This document shows, piece after piece, positions 26,312 to 34,841 of a stretch of DNA of 64,000 nucleotides. Both the position numbers and the translations under genes were made by a program. Origin of the DNA: an uncultured Pelagibacteraceae bacterium. GTDB taxonomy: Bacteria > Pseudomonadota > Alphaproteobacteria > Pelagibacterales > Pelagibacteraceae. The stretch spans positions 62,001 through 126,000 of the forward strand of contig CACBYV010000003.1 of NCBI GenBank assembly GCA_902543575.1. The letters run 5' to 3'. Each line of letters starts with the position of its first letter. Positions within the stretch are counted from its first letter, which is position 1. The notes beneath the pieces were generated by a model that saw only the letters and a list, made by a program, of their open reading frames with translations, did no database searches and was not told the origin of the DNA.

Positions 26312-27111
26312 GAATTTTTTCCTTTCAAAAATTTTATTACTTCTTGATCAATCTTTGGTTCAATATTATGCCAAATACTAAATGCTTTCTGAGCTTGAAA
26401 TAAGAACATATGCAAACCATTTTCGAATATATTTCCTGGTTTGTTACCAGCTTCAGCAAATTCTGTATTGAAAGGATTATATATAACATCAAAGAAAAAT
26501 TTATCTTTGCCTATCTTTGAAAAATTAATTTCGAACTTGTCATTTTTTTTTAATCCCAAGCTAGTGGCATTTATAATCATATCACACTCAGGAAGTTTGC
26601 CCCACTCAAAAACTTCTATTTCTTCAAATATATTTTTTAATATTTCCGCTTTCTCTTTTGTTCTATTGCTTAAATAAATTTGTGATGCATTCATCCTTTT
26701 TAAAGCATATATTATTGAGGGCACAACTCCACCGGCTCCTAAAATAACAATTTTTTTGTTGACCACATCGTAATTCAAGTTTTTAATACTAAGCTCAAAT
26801 CCATCTATATCAGTATTGTATCCTGTTAAATTTCCATTATTCAAACAAACAGTATTGACAGATTGGGTTCTTAACGCATGACCGCTGAGAACATCTAAAA
26901 AGGGAATGATTTTTTTCTTAAAAGGAACTGTAACGTTAAGCCCATCTAGCTGGCCATTTTTAATATTGTTACACAATTCTTTCAAATCTTGATCATGCGC
27001 TTGCAATTTGCCATAAATTGCCTCAATTTTGTTTAATTTTATCCAATAATTTTGAAGTTTCGGTGATAAGGAATGATCTATGGGATTACCAATAACTAAA
27101 TATTTTTTCAT
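26308..27111 (-). CDS. aroE: Shikimate dehydrogenase
   Basis: This 267-residue enzyme reduces 3-dehydroshikimate with NADPH. It has the substrate-binding IDHSLSPKLQNYW near residue 11, NVTVPFKKKI with catalytic Lys near 65, GYNTDIDGFELS, the nucleotide-binding GAGGVVPSIIYAL near 125, and NATSLGL. It is coupled to maf upstream by a 1-bp overlap. Part of the origin-left cluster ppsR-maf-aroE-coaE-dnaQ known from Caulobacter and Rickettsia. Confidence 0.96.
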   Translation of the reverse strand: MKKYLVIGNPIDHSLSPKLQNYWIKLNKIEAIYGKLQAHDQDLKELCNNIKNGQLDGLNVTVPFKKKIIPFLDVLSGHALRTQSVNTVCLNNGNLTGYNTDIDGFELSIKNLNYDVVNKKIVILGAGGVVPSIIYALKRMNASQIYLSNRTKEKAEILKNIFEEIEVFEWGKLPECDMIINATSLGLKKNDKFEINFSKIGKDKFFFDVIYNPFNTEFAEAGNKPGNIFENGLHMFLFQAQKAFSIWHNIEPKIDQEVIKFLKGKNS

Positions 27112-27692
27112 TACAAGCTCTCAACATATTGTTTAATTTTATCAACAGGAAGTCCCATTATAGTATTTTCATCTCCATCAATTTTAGAAAACAGTTTCTT
27201 TCCTTCACCCTCTATTTGGTACACATTATATGAATACAAGGCTTCATCTGTTAATTTTTCTAAATATTTTTTTAATTCATTATCTGAAAATTCTTTCATT
27301 GTTAAATTTGCCTTATCTGTATAGTTCCATATCATAGACCCATTTTTTGATATACAAACTGAGCTTATCAATTGATGCACTTTACCATTTAATTTTTTTA
27401 GTATGCTGAGAGCCTGATTTCTACTTTCAGGTTTAGAGATCAATTCACCATTTAAATCAATTACACTATCAGCGCCGAGTACTAAGTAGTTATTTATTTT
27501 TTGACTAACTTTATTAGCTTTTAATTCTGCCAAATTCTTAGATATAACCTCGGGTGATGCGCCTTCGTTTAAAAGACTTTTTTTAACTGGTTCTTCATCA
27601 ACATTGGAGTGTTCAACGATGCAATCGATGTTATATTTAGATAATATTTCTCTTCTTACTTTGCTTTTAGAAGCTAAAATTATTTTATTCAT
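27111..27692 (-). CDS. maf: Maf-family nucleoside triphosphate pyrophosphatase
   Basis: This 193-residue house-cleaning pyrophosphatase acts on modified nucleotides (dTTP/UTP or m7GTP type). Signatures: IILASKSKVRREIL at the N-terminus, LNGKVHQLISSVCI, LGADSVIDLNGELISKP with the catalytic Asp, and YQIEGEGKKLFSKIDGDENTIMGLP (quoted: GDENTIMGLPV). Length is normal. It overlaps ppsR by 8 bp and aroE by 1 bp. Confidence 0.95.
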   Translation of the reverse strand: MNKIILASKSKVRREILSKYNIDCIVEHSNVDEEPVKKSLLNEGASPEVISKNLAELKANKVSQKINNYLVLGADSVIDLNGELISKPESRNQALSILKKLNGKVHQLISSVCISKNGSMIWNYTDKANLTMKEFSDNELKKYLEKLTDEALYSYNVYQIEGEGKKLFSKIDGDENTIMGLPVDKIKQYVESL

Positions 27693-28506
27693 TTTTATTT
27701 TTTATCTCAAATATTTTAATAATAGAAGCAGCAGTCTCCTCAACAGATTTCCTTGTTACATCAATAGTTGGCCACTTATTTTTTTTGAATATTTTTTTTG
27801 ACTCCTCTACTTCACTTTTTATTTTTTCTAAATTGGTATAATCGGATGCCTCATTTTCTTTCAATGAATTTAGTCTATTCCGTCTAATATCAAATAATCG
27901 TTCAGCTTCTGTTACTAATCCAACAATGCACAAATTTGTTGCACTTATTACATCCTGCGGAATACTCATTTCATTAACTAATGGTATATTAGATGTTTTT
28001 AAACCTCTATTTGCTAGATATATAGAAGTTGGAGTTTTGCTCGTTCTGCTAACTCCAACCAGAACAATATCGGACTCAAGTATATTTTCAGTTTGATTTC
28101 CATCATCATGGTTCATAGTAAATTGGATTGCTTCAATCCTTTTATAGTATTCTTCATCTAGAACATGTTGACCACTAGGTTTGTGTGTGGCTTTTTGATT
28201 TAAAATTTTTGAAAAATTTAAAATTAAATCCCCTAATACCCCAAAGCACGGTATGCCAACTTTATTTGATTCTTCAGCTAGAAACTTTGCAAGTTTACTA
28301 TTAACTACGGTATACAATATAATTGGACTCCCTTGTTTTTTTGCATCTTTAAGAATAGTAGATATTTGGGTCTCAGTTCTAGTAAATGAAAATTGGTTTA
28401 ATTCATATTCGAAATTATTAAATTGCGCTTTGAGAGCCATAAATATTCTATCTAATGTTTCTCCTGTTGAGTCAGAAATTAAGAATATTTGATGTTTATT
28501 TTTCAT
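27685..28506 (-). CDS. ppsR: Pyruvate, phosphate dikinase/PEP synthase regulatory protein (DUF299)
   Basis: This 273-residue bifunctional kinase/pyrophosphorylase controls PEP synthase or PPDK by reversible threonine phosphorylation. It has IFLISDSTGETLDRI at the N-terminus, the P-loop-like VLVGVSRTSKTPTSIYLANRG (quoted: VGVSRTSKTPTSIYLA) near residue 150, and NIPLVNE. It is the first leftward gene from the putative origin. In Caulobacter and Rickettsia its ortholog likewise borders oriC opposite hemE. Confidence 0.95.
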   Translation of the reverse strand: MKNKHQIFLISDSTGETLDRIFMALKAQFNNFEYELNQFSFTRTETQISTILKDAKKQGSPIILYTVVNSKLAKFLAEESNKVGIPCFGVLGDLILNFSKILNQKATHKPSGQHVLDEEYYKRIEAIQFTMNHDDGNQTENILESDIVLVGVSRTSKTPTSIYLANRGLKTSNIPLVNEMSIPQDVISATNLCIVGLVTEAERLFDIRRNRLNSLKENEASDYTNLEKIKSEVEESKKIFKKNKWPTIDVTRKSVEETAASIIKIFEIKNKNE

Positions 28507-28735
28507 GTATAATATGTTTATAAATTAATTTAAAATTAAAAGAATTTGTTGAATAAGACAAAATTCTAAAATAATTTTTTTTTCGATCATTTAATTAACA
28601 TTAAAATTTAATGTGAATATCTTATTAACAATTTTAAAGCTTTATAAAATAATAAAATAGACCAGTGTTTAAAGGACTTTTTACAAAGCGTGATGTATAA
28701 ATAGTTAATAAAATGTTTAAATTGAGTAATTTACG

Positions 28736-28744
28736 TTATCCACA
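28736..28744 (+). promoter_or_regulatory. Consensus DnaA box
   Basis: TTATCCACA matches the high-affinity DnaA box exactly. It lies 43 bases before the hemE ATG, inside the proposed origin, so DnaA bound here could also affect hemE transcription. Confidence 0.7.
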
Positions 28745-28774
28745 TTACATACTAATAATACAATTAAATATAAT
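28745..28774 (+). promoter_or_regulatory. Candidate hemE promoter
   Basis: A perfect TATAAT (28769-28774) lies 13 bases before the hemE ATG, with only a weak -35 candidate (TTACAT, 28745-28750, spacer 18). Given the AT-richness the match may be chance. If real, the leader is under 10 bases and the DnaA box abuts the -35. Confidence 0.3.
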
Positions 28775-28787
28775 TATCTTATTATAA

Positions 28788-29789
28788 ATGACACCAATAA
28801 AAGAATGCTTGATAAATAAAAGTACTAAAATTAATCCTATATGGTTAATGAGACAAGCCGGAAGATATCTGCCAGAGTTTAGAGAAATTAGAAAAAAAAA
28901 TCCTAATTTTATTGAATTGTGTTTGAACCCTCATTTATCAGAGGAGATAACGTTACAACCTATAAAAAGATTTAATTTTGACGCTGCAATAATCTTTTCA
29001 GATATATTAATGGTCCCATATGGTATGGGGCAGTCTGTAGAGTTTAAAAAAAACTTAGGTCCTAATTTAGGAAATTTTAGAATGACTGACATTCAAAAAA
29101 CTACTGAAAATGACTTTAAAAATAATTTATTGCCAATATATAAATTATTATCAAATCTAAAAAAAAGTAAAGACCTGAACAATAAAGATTTAATAGGTTT
29201 TGTTGGAGCTCCGTGGACATTATTAGTTTATATGTTGAATAAAGTTTCTCCTAAGAATGGTTTACCTGATGATTTTCTTAAAGATAAAATTCTTACAGAT
29301 GAGATATTAAAATTATTGGATACATTTATTAAAATCCACATAGAAAACCAAATAAATGCTGGGGCCACAATCATTCAAATTTTTGACAGTTGGGCTGGTC
29401 TTATAAAGAAAGATTTTGACAAGTTTTTGTACAATCCAACCCTGTCATTAGTTAATCATGTTAAAAAGCTTGGTGTACCAGTTATATGTTTTCCAAGAGG
29501 TATATCAGATTATGCAAAATTTTCTAAATTAGTAAAACCAACCATGATAAATATCGATTATAATGTAGATGCTGAAAACATAGTAAAATTATTAGACATA
29601 CCAATTCAAGGTGGATTAGATCCAAAATTACTTCTGACCGATAAAGAAATTTTGAAAAGAGAAACACAGAAGTATTTAGAAATATTCAAAGACCACCCTT
29701 ATGTATTTAATTTAGGACATGGAATCTTACCTGAAACAAAAGTTGAAATGGTTTATGAATTAATAGAAATAGTAAGGGGTTATAAATGA
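28788..29789 (+). CDS. hemE: Uroporphyrinogen decarboxylase
   Basis: This 333-residue TIM barrel decarboxylates uroporphyrinogen III to coproporphyrinogen III. Signatures: IWLMRQAGRYLPEFREIR near residue 18 (substrate-binding arginines), FSDILMVPYGMG with the conserved Asp near 67, VGAPWTLLVYML, FDSWAG, and FNLGHGILPET near the end. It is the first rightward gene from the putative origin and overlaps hemH by 4 bp. Confidence 0.97.
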   Translation: MTPIKECLINKSTKINPIWLMRQAGRYLPEFREIRKKNPNFIELCLNPHLSEEITLQPIKRFNFDAAIIFSDILMVPYGMGQSVEFKKNLGPNLGNFRMTDIQKTTENDFKNNLLPIYKLLSNLKKSKDLNNKDLIGFVGAPWTLLVYMLNKVSPKNGLPDDFLKDKILTDEILKLLDTFIKIHIENQINAGATIIQIFDSWAGLIKKDFDKFLYNPTLSLVNHVKKLGVPVICFPRGISDYAKFSKLVKPTMINIDYNVDAENIVKLLDIPIQGGLDPKLLLTDKEILKRETQKYLEIFKDHPYVFNLGHGILPETKVEMVYELIEIVRGYK

Positions 29790-30778
29790 ATCAAGAACAC
29801 CCACCTGTTAAATTTGGGAAAACAGGTATATTGTTAATTAATCTAGGCACACCCGATTCCACAAGTTGGCTTGATATTAGAAAATATTTAAAAGAGTTTC
29901 TATCTGATAACAGAGTGATCGAAGTTAATCCTATTATATGGCAAATAATTCTAAATCTTTTTATTCTTACTTTTAGACCCTCTAAAACGGCAAAGGCTTA
30001 CAAAGAGATTTGGATGAAGAAGGAAAATATGTCACCACTACTCTATTACACTATAAAACAAACCGAAAAGGTATCTGCTTCCTTAAGTAGTGAAAACCTG
30101 GTTATAGATTTTGCAATGAGATATGGAAACCCAAGCATTAAAAGTAAAATTAGCAAGTTACACAAAGAGGGATGCGATAATTTAGTAATTTTACCACTAT
30201 ATCCTCAATATGCTGCTGCTACTACAGCTACAGTTTGTGATGAAGTTTATAGATCTTTAATGAATATGAGGTGGCAGCCATCTTTAAAGATAATACCCCA
30301 TTATGAATCAAATCCATTATATATCGATGCATTGGTTAATTCTATCAATAAAAAAATAAGTGAAATAAATTGGAAACCAGATTTAATTTTAGCATCTTAT
30401 CATGGCATTCCAAAAAAATATTTTGATAAAGGGGATCCATACCACTGTTATTGTCATAAAACTACTAGGCTAATATCAGAAAAATTTAATTCAATTAAGA
30501 TTAAAACTACCTTTCAATCGAGGTTTGGTCCCCAAGAATGGCTCCAACCGTATACTGATAAAACTTTAGAAAACTTACCTAAAGAAGGTGTAAAAAATGT
30601 TCTTGCAATTTGCCCGGGCTTTTCTTCGGACTGTGTAGAAACTTTAGAAGAAATATTAATCCAAGGCAAAGAAAGCTTCATTGACTCTGGAGGTGAAAAT
30701 TTTGATATGATCCCATGTTTAAATGATAGCGATGATCATATCAATTTATTAAATAATCTGATTAAACAAAGCATTTGA
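29786..30778 (+). CDS. hemH: Ferrochelatase
   Basis: This 330-residue enzyme inserts Fe2+ into protoporphyrin IX. It shows GILLINLGTPDSTS near the N-terminus, YPQYAAATTA, ILASYHGIPKKYFDKGDPY with metal-binding His206, FQSRFGPQEWLQPYTD, and CPGFSSDCVETLEEI with the conserved catalytic Glu. It lacks the C-terminal [2Fe-2S] extension of some homologs. It is coupled to hemE, with hemJ 3 bases further on. Confidence 0.97.
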   Translation: MNQEHPPVKFGKTGILLINLGTPDSTSWLDIRKYLKEFLSDNRVIEVNPIIWQIILNLFILTFRPSKTAKAYKEIWMKKENMSPLLYYTIKQTEKVSASLSSENLVIDFAMRYGNPSIKSKISKLHKEGCDNLVILPLYPQYAAATTATVCDEVYRSLMNMRWQPSLKIIPHYESNPLYIDALVNSINKKISEINWKPDLILASYHGIPKKYFDKGDPYHCYCHKTTRLISEKFNSIKIKTTFQSRFGPQEWLQPYTDKTLENLPKEGVKNVLAICPGFSSDCVETLEEILIQGKESFIDSGGENFDMIPCLNDSDDHINLLNNLIKQSI

Positions 30779-30781
30779 TTA

Positions 30782-31216
30782 ATGAACTATTATTTTCTTT
30801 TTAAATCACTACATCTAATATCGGTTATTTCTTGGATGGCTGGCTTGTTATATCTCCCAAGAATTTTTGTCTACCACTCTCAAAATATTGATGAGATTAA
30901 AACTTCAGAAATATTTAAAGTTATGGAAAGAAAACTATATTTTTACATAATGACACCAGCTATGTCTCTATCATGGTTATTTGGCTTACTCTTAATTCAC
31001 TCTGTAGGGTTTGAACAATTGGGTCAAACTTGGATGGTGCTTAAAATTGTATTTGTATTATTACTTACTCTTTACCATTTTTACTTAGGCAAAATTCTTA
31101 ATCAGTTTAATATTAACCAAAATAAGAGATCTCATAAATTTTATAGGTATATCAATGAAATACCCACAATATTGCTTATTTTGATTGTATTTGTTGTAAT
31201 ATTTAAGCCTTTATAG
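30782..31216 (+). CDS. hemJ: Protoporphyrinogen IX oxidase HemJ
   Basis: This 144-residue four-helix inner-membrane protein oxidises protoporphyrinogen IX. It carries [24 protein letters not shown] (quoted: [19 protein letters not shown]) with the essential His11 and Arg, and [17 protein letters not shown] later with a second conserved histidine. With hemE and hemH it forms a compact heme-pathway operon, with rho next. Typical length. Confidence 0.94.
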   Translation: MNYYFLFKSLHLISVISWMAGLLYLPRIFVYHSQNIDEIKTSEIFKVMERKLYFYIMTPAMSLSWLFGLLLIHSVGFEQLGQTWMVLKIVFVLLLTLYHFYLGKILNQFNINQNKRSHKFYRYINEIPTILLILIVFVVIFKPL

Positions 31217-31278
31217 GGTTGAAATCTTATGAACACACTACTATATTAATTATATCACAAACTAACCCCCCAACTCAT

Positions 31279-32550
31279 ATGAATATTCAAGAACTAAAAG
31301 AAAAAAGCTCTGAAAAGCTGATCACAGAAGCTGAAAATCTAGGTATAGAAAATGCTAGCACCTTAAGAAGACAAGAAATATACTTTGCAATATTAAAGAA
31401 ATTAGCAGAAAAAGGAGAAGAAATTACAGGTGGTGGTGTTCTTCAACTATTACAGGATGGTTTTGGTTTTCTTAGAGCAATAGAATCAAATTATTTACCT
31501 GGTGCAGATGATATTTATGTTAGCCCAAATCAGATAAGAAGATTTGGACTAAGAACAGGAGATACTGTCGAAGGACCAATTAGAGCACCAAAAGAAGGAG
31601 AAAGATATTTTGCACTATTACAAGTCAGCAAAATTAATTTTGAAGAAACTGACAAATTTAAACATAAAATTGCTTTTGATAACTTGACACCTCTGTATCC
31701 AAACAAACAATTGGTTATGGAAGTAGAAACCAATAAAGTTGAAAAAAAAATAGATCTAACCCCAAGATTAATAGATTTGGTAAGTCCTATTGGAAAAGGC
31801 CAAAGATCTTTAATTATTTCACCTCCAAAAGCAGGTAAAACTATGATTCTACAAAGTATAGCAAATTCAATTACAGCAAATCACCCTGAGTGTTATCTTA
31901 TGGTGCTACTTATTGATGAGAGACCAGAAGAAGTAACTGATATGCAAAGAACAGTGAAGGGAGAAGTAATTAGTTCAACTTTTGATGAACCTGCACAAAG
32001 ACATGTGGCAGTTGCCGAGATGGTAATTGAAAAAGCAAAACGTTTAACAGAACATAAAAAAGATGTTGTAATTCTTCTTGATTCAATAACAAGGCTTGGT
32101 AGAGCTTATAATGCAGTTGTGCCTAGTTCTGGTAAGGTATTAACGGGAGGTGTTGACGCAAATGCTCTTCAAAGACCAAAAAGATTTTTTGGAGCTGCAA
32201 GAAATATTGAAGAAGGTGGATCGTTAACTATAATTGCAACAGCATTAATAGACACTGGTAGTAGAATGGATGAGGTTATATTTGAAGAATTTAAAGGAAC
32301 TGGAAATAGCGAAACAATATTAGATAGAAAAATTTCAGAAAAGAGAATATTTCCTGCAATCGACATAACAAAATCAGGAACTAGAAGAGAAGAACTAATA
32401 TTTGAAAAAAATGATCTTCAAAAAATGAATGTTTTAAGAAGAATTATTGCCCCAATGGGATCAATGGATGCAATTGAATTTATTAATTCTAAGCTTAAAG
32501 ACACAAAGAATAACTCAGAATTCTTTAATTCTATGAATAAACCTGCATAG
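31279..32550 (+). CDS. rho: Transcription termination factor Rho
   Basis: I chose ATG 31279 (423 residues), since [15 protein letters not shown] is where Rho proteins start. The frame is open to a TTG at 31219, but that 20-residue extension resembles no Rho. Domains: N-terminal helix bundle (1-45), OSB RNA-binding fold with [10 protein letters not shown] and [16 protein letters not shown], then the RecA-like motor with Walker [25 protein letters not shown], the Q-loop region and [21 protein letters not shown] (quoted: [18 protein letters not shown]). Hexameric RNA helicase. Its position after the hem genes and before mnmE is the conserved origin-right order. Confidence 0.97.
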   Translation: MNIQELKEKSSEKLITEAENLGIENASTLRRQEIYFAILKKLAEKGEEITGGGVLQLLQDGFGFLRAIESNYLPGADDIYVSPNQIRRFGLRTGDTVEGPIRAPKEGERYFALLQVSKINFEETDKFKHKIAFDNLTPLYPNKQLVMEVETNKVEKKIDLTPRLIDLVSPIGKGQRSLIISPPKAGKTMILQSIANSITANHPECYLMVLLIDERPEEVTDMQRTVKGEVISSTFDEPAQRHVAVAEMVIEKAKRLTEHKKDVVILLDSITRLGRAYNAVVPSSGKVLTGGVDANALQRPKRFFGAARNIEEGGSLTIIATALIDTGSRMDEVIFEEFKGTGNSETILDRKISEKRIFPAIDITKSGTRREELIFEKNDLQKMNVLRRIIAPMGSMDAIEFINSKLKDTKNNSEFFNSMNKPA

Positions 32551-32551
32551 T

Positions 32552-33391
32552 TTAAATGTAACCCAATTCTTTCATCTCCTTTTCAAACAAACCTTCTATG
32601 ACTTTTGATGTCTCAGGTTTGAGAAGATTTTTGTAATTATTTTTTCTTCCTAAATTAAAAAATGGTTTCATTTTTCCTTCTTTTGAGGAATAAACCGCCT
32701 CATCAAATCCCTCATATTCCTCTTTCTTTTGTAATACTTCAAAATTTGTAGTTTCTATAGAGAGTTTAAATTTATCCTCATCAATATTTCTTTCTTTCTT
32801 TATTATATTATTTGTAAAATTAACAATCTTTGAAAATGTTTTATATTTATCATTTTCTAAATCCTCATACTTTATAAATAAGGTATTAATATTTTTAGAA
32901 AGCTTCCATGAATTATAATTATTAGACCAAGAACTTATAAAAGAATAACTTGCGTAATTATTTTCATCATTTTCATCTTTTAAATTACGGTAAATACTAT
33001 TTATCATTTTTAATGCATCACTTTCATTTAAAGAATAATGATTCATCATTGAGCTTAAAACATTTCTTGGATCTCTGACAATATAAATTGCTCCTGCTGT
33101 AAATTCAGTTGTTGTAAAACTATTTCCTTTGAATGCGCCATTTACATTGTGGGTTTTAAGAAAGCAAATTTTTTTTCTATCTTTAATTTTTTTTTGAGCA
33201 ATCAACCAATTTTGAGATGCTTCATCAACACTTAACAATTTCTGGTCAAAAAATTCTTTGCTAGGAAACTGTTTAATTTTTTTTAGCAATTCAAAAGTAA
33301 ATTTTCCATCACTAGAATAGTAATATGCTGACAAGAATGCCCTAACCCATGTGTTTCCACTTTTTGGATAAGATGCTAGCCAAATAATCAT
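32552..33391 (-). CDS. Sulfotransferase-domain protein
   Basis: This 279-residue protein has the PAPS-dependent sulfotransferase fold. The 5'-phosphosulfate loop is YPKSGNTW (residues 8-15), catalytic histidine in FLKTHN (His81), and the 3'-phosphate site IYIVRDPRNVLSSMMNHY (Arg106, Ser114). The C-terminal part includes LFIKYEDLEND and a lysine/asparagine-rich region near GRKNNYK. There is no signal peptide, so it should act in the cytoplasm on a small molecule or glycan precursor; the acceptor is unknown. It is convergent with rho (1 base) and divergent to mnmE, interrupting a conserved cluster; likely a later insertion. Confidence 0.88.
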   Translation of the reverse strand: MIIWLASYPKSGNTWVRAFLSAYYYSSDGKFTFELLKKIKQFPSKEFFDQKLLSVDEASQNWLIAQKKIKDRKKICFLKTHNVNGAFKGNSFTTTEFTAGAIYIVRDPRNVLSSMMNHYSLNESDALKMINSIYRNLKDENDENNYASYSFISSWSNNYNSWKLSKNINTLFIKYEDLENDKYKTFSKIVNFTNNIIKKERNIDEDKFKLSIETTNFEVLQKKEEYEGFDEAVYSSKEGKMKPFFNLGRKNNYKNLLKPETSKVIEGLFEKEMKELGYI

Positions 33392-33433
33392 TGAATTATT
33401 TCTATATTAAATTCATATTGTAGCTATAACAAA

Positions 33434-34765
33434 ATGACTATTTTCGCACTTTCATCAGGGCCAGGATTGTCTGGTATTGCTGTAATTAGAGTTTCAGGTC
33501 CAAATACAAAAAATGTGTTGAAAAATATGACTATTTCACCGATCCCAAGCCCCAAAGTTGCAGTAGTAAGAAAGTTTATACATCCTAAAACAAAGGATTT
33601 GATAGATCAGGGAATTTTATTATGGTTTCCGGGTCCTGAGAGTTACACAGGTGAAGATATGGCTGAATTTCATGTCCACGGAAGCAAAGCTGTAATTGAA
33701 GCTATAAATTTGTCTTTATCAAAAATTGAAGGTTGTAGACTAGCCGAGCCAGGTGAATTTACTAAGATTGCATTCCAAAATGGAAAAATAAATTTACTTA
33801 AAGCTGAAAGCATCTCTGACTTAATTTCATCAGAAACTGAAATCCAAAGAAAACAAGCTATAAAAATTATGTCTGGCAAAAGCTCAGATAAATTTAATTC
33901 ACTTAGGGAAAGATTATTAAAAATATTGTCAAACATTGAAGCCAAAATCGATTTTCCTGATGAAGATTTGCCAGATAATATTTTAAAAAATATTCGATCA
34001 GAAACCAAAAGTATCAAAAATGAGATAGATAAAATATTGAATGATCAAAAAGTTGGAGAAAGAATAAGAGAAGGTTTTAAAATTGCAATTATTGGTCCCA
34101 CAAATGCTGGAAAATCTTCTTTGTTAAATTATCTATCAAAAAGGGATATTGCAATTGTTTCTGAAATTGCAGGAACAACAAGAGATGTTATTGAGGCACA
34201 CCTAAATTTAAATGGTTATCCTGTTGTAATTTCTGATACAGCTGGAATAAGAGACTCAAAAGACGAAATTGAAAAAAAGGGTATTAAATTAGCTTTAGAA
34301 AGAGCAGAAAACGCTGATTTAAATTTAATAGTTATTGAGCCTAAAAGTGTTGATTTTTCTCACTTTTTAAAGAAATTTCGACCAAAAAACTCTATTTTGG
34401 TAATTAATAAGATGGAATTAGGTATTGATAATATTGCAGAAGAAATAAAAAATTATGAACCGATTTTAATTTCATTAAAAAATGAAAAAAATTTAGATAA
34501 ACTTACAAGTTTGATCAAAGAAAATTTAAAAAATAAATTTATTCTTCAAGATGATATATATATTACAAGACAACGACACAGGACTAATCTTGAAAAGTGT
34601 GTGGAGCATTTAACAAATTTTGAAGAAAAAAATTCCTTAGAAGATTTTGATAAAGCGGCAGAAGACTTAAGATTAGCAACAAGATATCTTGGAACTATCG
34701 TTGGAAAGGTCGACGTTGAGGAGATATTGGGATCAATTTTCAATGATTTTTGCATTGGTAAATAA
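33434..34765 (+). CDS. mnmE: tRNA-modification GTPase MnmE
   Basis: This 443-residue GTPase, with MnmG, adds the (carboxymethyl)aminomethyl group at wobble U34. The N-terminal formyl-THF domain has IFALSSGPGLSGIAVIRVSG (quoted: LSGIAVIRVSG) and GPESYTGED. The helical domain is split by a G domain with GPTNAGKSSLLNYLS (near 220), AGTTRDV, DTAG and NKME. It ends in the invariant CIGK, with the farnesyl-like catalytic cysteine. Typical length. 76 bp separate it from mnmG. Confidence 0.97.
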   Translation: MTIFALSSGPGLSGIAVIRVSGPNTKNVLKNMTISPIPSPKVAVVRKFIHPKTKDLIDQGILLWFPGPESYTGEDMAEFHVHGSKAVIEAINLSLSKIEGCRLAEPGEFTKIAFQNGKINLLKAESISDLISSETEIQRKQAIKIMSGKSSDKFNSLRERLLKILSNIEAKIDFPDEDLPDNILKNIRSETKSIKNEIDKILNDQKVGERIREGFKIAIIGPTNAGKSSLLNYLSKRDIAIVSEIAGTTRDVIEAHLNLNGYPVVISDTAGIRDSKDEIEKKGIKLALERAENADLNLIVIEPKSVDFSHFLKKFRPKNSILVINKMELGIDNIAEEIKNYEPILISLKNEKNLDKLTSLIKENLKNKFILQDDIYITRQRHRTNLEKCVEHLTNFEEKNSLEDFDKAAEDLRLATRYLGTIVGKVDVEEILGSIFNDFCIGK

Positions 34766-34841
34766 ACGTTGGAATTAATCACTTTTTAAACAAATTTAAG
34801 TGTTTTCTTGTAAATTTTAGGATCAATAATAAATTACAAAT

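Larger units (their letters stand above)
28507..28787. other. Probable chromosomal replication origin (oriC) region
   Basis: This 281-bp AT-rich gap separates divergent ppsR and hemE and contains no gene. It holds a perfect DnaA box TTATCCACA at 28736-28744, two one-mismatch variants in inverted arrangement (TGTGAATAT at 28612-28620 and TTATTAACA at 28622-28630), and long A/T-only runs that could serve as an unwinding element. The flanking gene order equals the origin cluster reported for Caulobacter crescentus and Rickettsia prowazekii. Genes to the left are mostly leftward and those to the right mostly rightward, consistent with bidirectional replication from here. Functional proof is absent. 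Confidence 0.7.

Noticed and set aside
28570..28620. CtrA-type TTAA-N7-TTAA sites in the proposed origin
   Set aside because: Many TTAA tetramers occur but I found none with exact N7 spacing; in such AT-rich DNA they carry little information.
31219..31278. TTG-initiated 20-residue extension of Rho
   Set aside because: The extension resembles no Rho N-terminus, while ATG 31279 gives the standard start; the longer frame is only open by chance.
32552..33391. Sulfotransferase as part of a transferred multi-gene island
   Set aside because: It is a single gene with flanking genes that are core; its base composition looks similar to its neighbours, so only a single-gene insertion is suggested.
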